From NCBI RefSeq assembly GCF_025532145.1, contig NZ_ARXS01000032.1, forward strand, positions 1 to 54,188: a stretch of 54,188 nt of DNA, read 5' to 3'. Under the pieces are notes generated by a model. It was given only the letters and a program-made list of their open reading frames with translations, was not told the origin of the DNA and ran no database searches. Origin of the DNA: Alloalcanivorax balearicus MACL04. GTDB lineage: Bacteria; Pseudomonadota; Gammaproteobacteria; Pseudomonadales; Alcanivoracaceae. This document shows, one piece after another, positions 52,287 through 54,188 of this stretch. Position 1 is the first letter of the stretch. Each line of letters opens with the position of its first letter. A program made the translations under genes and the position numbers.

Positions 52287-53190
52287 TTCTTGGTTTATGG
52301 TAGGCAAGGCCGGGTATTTGATCCCCGGAGGCGCTCAATCAGACCGGCTCTGCGGGATACGCCGCCAACGTGCTCTTGACGTTGCCCGCCCCTCCCCACC
52401 ATCCTGGCGCCGGCATGTCCTCCATGCCGGACTTTTCTCAGCCGTTCTCGGCTTCCAGGTGGTGCTGGGTGGGGCACGCGTGACAACCGGACGACCCATT
52501 CGCCCACTCTGTGTGCAGTGACGCGGAAGGGCCGGGAACCACCACTTCGCCGCGATCGGGCAGGTGTGGGAATCGCTGTATAATCAGGCCAGCACCGATC
52601 TGTTCTCGGAAGTAGCTGATGCTCCATATCTAGAGCCACTTGCCGTATTGGGCAAAGCTAGTGGGGGTGGAGCATGAGGGGCACCTTTTGGTTCTGGTTT
52701 CAGGTTTAGGTACCTTCATCAGAACCGGTAACCCTCTCTTTTTCAAAGGGATTTTTCAGATTTGCTCTGAACTACTCCTCCTTACTGATTGGCCTGGCTT
52801 CCGACGCTTTGGATGCGAGTACGAACAATTTCGTGGCGCATGAGCTTCCCAGCGGAATGATTCTCGATCTGACCGCCGAGCAATATGCTCGAGACTGGGC
52901 CTTGGCCCAGTTTTATTTCCATCTCATGCCCGCTTACTCAATATTGCGCCGCGAAAAGGTCGAACTTGGAAAGGCTGATTACGTGGCGCACATGCTCCCA
53001 TATATTCGTCCGGAAACGATACCTAAAGGTTGATGGCTGATTGAAGGCAGGCTTCGCCTTTATCTTTTCCACGATGGTTTCTCCAAGGTTATCAAAAGAT
53101 GGTTTTATTCGGACGCGCTGCTTCGCTGCGCGCCAGCGCATTGAAACGTTGGGATCGGTGCACACGTATGGATAGCCAGAGTGGCTTGGA
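52287..53190. other. decayed or non-coding region after the porin gene
   Basis: About 900 bases without an intact gene of recognisable family. An open stretch without a start codon (52522-52677) encodes a plausible protein-like segment (QVWESLYNQASTDLF then SEVADAPYLEPLAVL), and a second one (52710-53033) ends in a DUF1993-like segment. Short inverted matches (GGTTCTG/CAGAACC) are near 52690-52725. It looks like a graveyard of truncated genes at the island edge. Confidence 0.5.
52809..53033 (+). pseudogene. DUF1993-like C-terminal remnant
   Basis: The 74-codon frame ends with AQFYFHLMPAYSILRREKVELGKADY, of which the parts FYFHLMPAYSILR and VELGKADY resemble the C-terminus of DUF1993 proteins, about 165 residues long when intact. 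The N-terminal two thirds of that family is not visible upstream, though the frame is open from 52710 without an ATG. A truncated gene is the simplest reading. The family match is recalled and not searched. Confidence 0.45.
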
Positions 53191-53451
53191 ATGAAAGTGA
53201 TCGATCTGGACACAGAGAAAGGCAACCAGCTTCTTGAAACACTGATGAGTGAGGGCTGGAAGAAGATCAAGGAGTACCCGTCTCTGGCTTTTGACAAGGG
53301 AATCGATTTCGATAGTTTCACCCTCAGGAAGGACGGGCTGGAGCTGGTGCTTGAATGGACCAACTGGTTCGAGTGGGAGATTCGTGGGGACGACGCGGCG
53401 CTTGAGGCACTGGCCGATCAGTATGGATTGAAAATCAGGGATGAAGAATGA
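53191..53451 (+). CDS. hypothetical protein, 86 residues
   Basis: Not recognised. An acidic 86-residue protein with an alternating helix/strand pattern: a helix at about 8-22 (KGNQLLETLMSEGW), then WTNWFEWEIRG, rich in Trp, near 57-67, and a helical end. It has no signal peptide and no membrane segment. The ribosome site is weak. The codon use is ordinary and the frame is undisturbed, which supports a real gene. It lies between a decayed region and the YefM-YoeB pair. Its size and acidity recall small immunity or antitoxin proteins, but nothing more specific can be said. Confidence 0.6.
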   Translation: MKVIDLDTEKGNQLLETLMSEGWKKIKEYPSLAFDKGIDFDSFTLRKDGLELVLEWTNWFEWEIRGDDAALEALADQYGLKIRDEE

Positions 53452-53483
53452 GCCGGGATGGAAGAAGGGTTGAGGCGTTCGTA

Positions 53484-53511
53484 TTGACGTACGTTCGTAA
53501 AAGCGTACAAT
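53484..53511 (+). promoter_or_regulatory. promoter of the YefM-YoeB operon
   Basis: TTGACG (53484-53489) and TACAAT (53506-53511), 16 bases apart, give a good sigma-70 match, 33 bases before the antitoxin ATG. GTAC cores (CGTACG near 53488 and CGTACA near 53505) flank the promoter and may be the binding sites for the antitoxin, which autoregulates in this family. GGAGGTG precedes the start codon. Confidence 0.65.
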
Positions 53512-53544
53512 TTGGCCAAATATTGAACACTCTGGAGGTGCGTC

Positions 53545-53787
53545 ATGACGGGTATTACCGCCACCGAGGCGCGCAGCAATCTCTATCGTTTGATTGATGA
53601 AACCGCCGAGTCCCATCAGCCGATCGTTATCCTGGGTAAACGGAACAGGGCGGTTCTGGTGTCCGAAGAGGATTGGGCCGCGATTCAGGAGACCCTTTAC
53701 CTGCTCTCGGTCCCCGGGATGCGGGAATCAATCCGTGAGGGAATGGATACCCCCGTGGATGAATGCGATGAGGAGTTGGATTGGTGA
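53545..53787 (+). CDS. yefM: YefM-type antitoxin (Phd/YefM family)
   Basis: 80 residues: the N-terminal Phd/YefM DNA-binding fold, with TATEARSNLYRLIDE (near 5-19) and then ILGKRNRAVLVSEEDWAAIQET, the signature of the family. The C-terminal tail is acidic and probably disordered (DTPVDECDEELDW); in this family it wraps around and inhibits the toxin. It is 4 bases overlapped by the toxin start (GTGA), which ties the two together in translation. The complex should repress the promoter just upstream. Confidence 0.93.
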   Translation: MTGITATEARSNLYRLIDETAESHQPIVILGKRNRAVLVSEEDWAAIQETLYLLSVPGMRESIREGMDTPVDECDEELDW

Positions 53788-54047
53788 CATGGAAGTTGGT
53801 TTATACCCGGCACGCGCAGAAAGACGCAAGGAAGCTGGCCTCAAACGGTCTGAAACCGAAAGCTCAGGAGTTGCTGGCGCTGCTCGCGGAAGATCCGTAT
53901 CGGAAGCCGCCCCCGTTCGAGAAGCTGGTTGGTGATCTGGCGGGGGCTTATTCCCGCCGTATCAACATCCAGCACCGGTTGGTGTATCAGGTACTTGAGA
54001 GCGAACGGGTGGTGAAGGTGCTTCGGCTTTGGAGTCACTACGAATAG
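53784..54047 (+). CDS. yoeB: YoeB-type toxin (RelE/ParE superfamily mRNA interferase)
   Basis: The 87-residue protein starts at the GTG of 53784, overlapping the antitoxin stop by four bases; a TTG three bases earlier is also in frame. YoeB features are visible: LVYTRHAQKDARKL at the N-terminus, KPPPFEKLVGDLAGAYSRRI near 45-64 (parts PPPFEKLVGD and AYSRRIN), QHRLVYQVL and the C-terminal SHYE with the His-Tyr pair used in catalysis. It cleaves mRNA at the ribosome when the antitoxin is lost. The pair sits at the edge of the decayed region and may stabilise it. Confidence 0.93.
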   Translation: MTWKLVYTRHAQKDARKLASNGLKPKAQELLALLAEDPYRKPPPFEKLVGDLAGAYSRRINIQHRLVYQVLESERVVKVLRLWSHYE

Positions 54048-54102
54048 TGCCTGGTCTGTTTGGTCAGGTGCTGCTCCACTCTGCAAAGGCCTCTGTATCT
54101 GG

Positions 54103-54172
54103 CATGTAGGCGCTTGCCCTGAAGGCGAATTGGGGTAAGGGGAAAATTCGCTTGCAGGGCAAGCTCCTATGT
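54103..54172. repeat. diverged paired inverted REP elements
   Basis: Arms at 54103-54130 and 54146-54172 are imperfect reverse complements. Both carry GCTTGCCCTG followed by the GCGAAT end, a CCCTGCAAG form of the family seen at 18468-18560. They lie 55 bases beyond the YoeB stop, at the right edge of the window. Confidence 0.7.
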
Positions 54173-54188
54173 ATGGACTCGCCCTCTG

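Noticed and set aside
52295-52639. A 114-codon minus-strand frame after the porin
   Set aside because: Arg/Pro/Gly-rich composition typical of a chance frame in GC-rich DNA, and no ribosome site.
18000-54188. Regularly spaced repeats as a possible CRISPR array
   Set aside because: The repeated elements are dispersed over many kilobases, inverted and without uniform spacers; no cas genes are present.

Overview
The window looks like a chromosomal segment of a GC-rich marine gammaproteobacterium of the Alcanivorax/Alloalcanivorax type. This rests on an AlkB alkane hydroxylase with all its histidine motifs, abundant CoA-linked lipid and acid catabolism genes, two TRAP transporters, an RND efflux operon and Pseudomonas-like REP elements between genes. 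The genus is an inference from gene content. There are no rRNA or tRNA genes, no CRISPR array, and no prophage or insertion sequence that I can recognise.

Layout. (a) 0.1-5.7 kb: a DUF815 ATPase, a small lipoprotein, then a leftward cluster of glutathione S-transferase, CaiB/BaiF CoA-transferase, enoyl-CoA hydratase and thiolase-like protein. (b) 6.0-13.0 kb: a PAS/AAA+/Fis sigma-54 activator, a dctPQM TRAP transporter behind a near-consensus -24/-12 promoter with upstream palindromes, and acetoacetyl-CoA synthetase. Together (a) and (b) look like uptake and CoA-dependent breakdown of an organic acid. (c) 13.0-22.0 kb: LysR/aldo-keto reductase pair, a GcvA-like regulator, ECHDC3-like protein, OsmC protein, two small membrane proteins of the YqjD/YqjE type, NAD-type isocitrate dehydrogenase, an Old Yellow Enzyme homologue and an AraC regulator. 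(d) 22.7-28.7 kb: a MexEF-OprN-like RND efflux operon behind a perfect TetR-style palindrome, without a tetR gene beside it. (e) 29.0-37.7 kb: bestrophin with a structured leader, flavin reductase, siderophore-interacting protein/MarR pair, alkB/AraC pair, and hemH-chaC diverging from pdxH.

(f) 37.7-52.3 kb is the most unusual part: a catabolic island with two HutC-type GntR regulators, a TauD-like dioxygenase, a PrpF-type isomerase, an MmgE/PrpD protein, two 2-methylisocitrate-lyase-like enzymes, a LeuCD-like hydratase pair, a split TRAP transporter (dctQM and dctP on opposite strands) and an outer-membrane porin. Three copies of one 23-nt operator-like motif lie before the PrpF gene, before dctQM and before dctP, so the three transcription units are probably one regulon. 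The enzyme families match both a methylcitrate-type cycle lacking its synthase and the methylitaconate/dimethylmaleate/dimethylmalate steps known from anaerobic nicotinate breakdown. The likely role is import and aldol cleavage of a branched or methylated di- or tricarboxylate.

(g) 52.3-54.2 kb: decayed sequence with a DUF1993-like remnant, a small unknown protein, a YefM-YoeB toxin-antitoxin pair and a terminal REP pair. REP-type palindromes recur through the window, mostly at gene ends.
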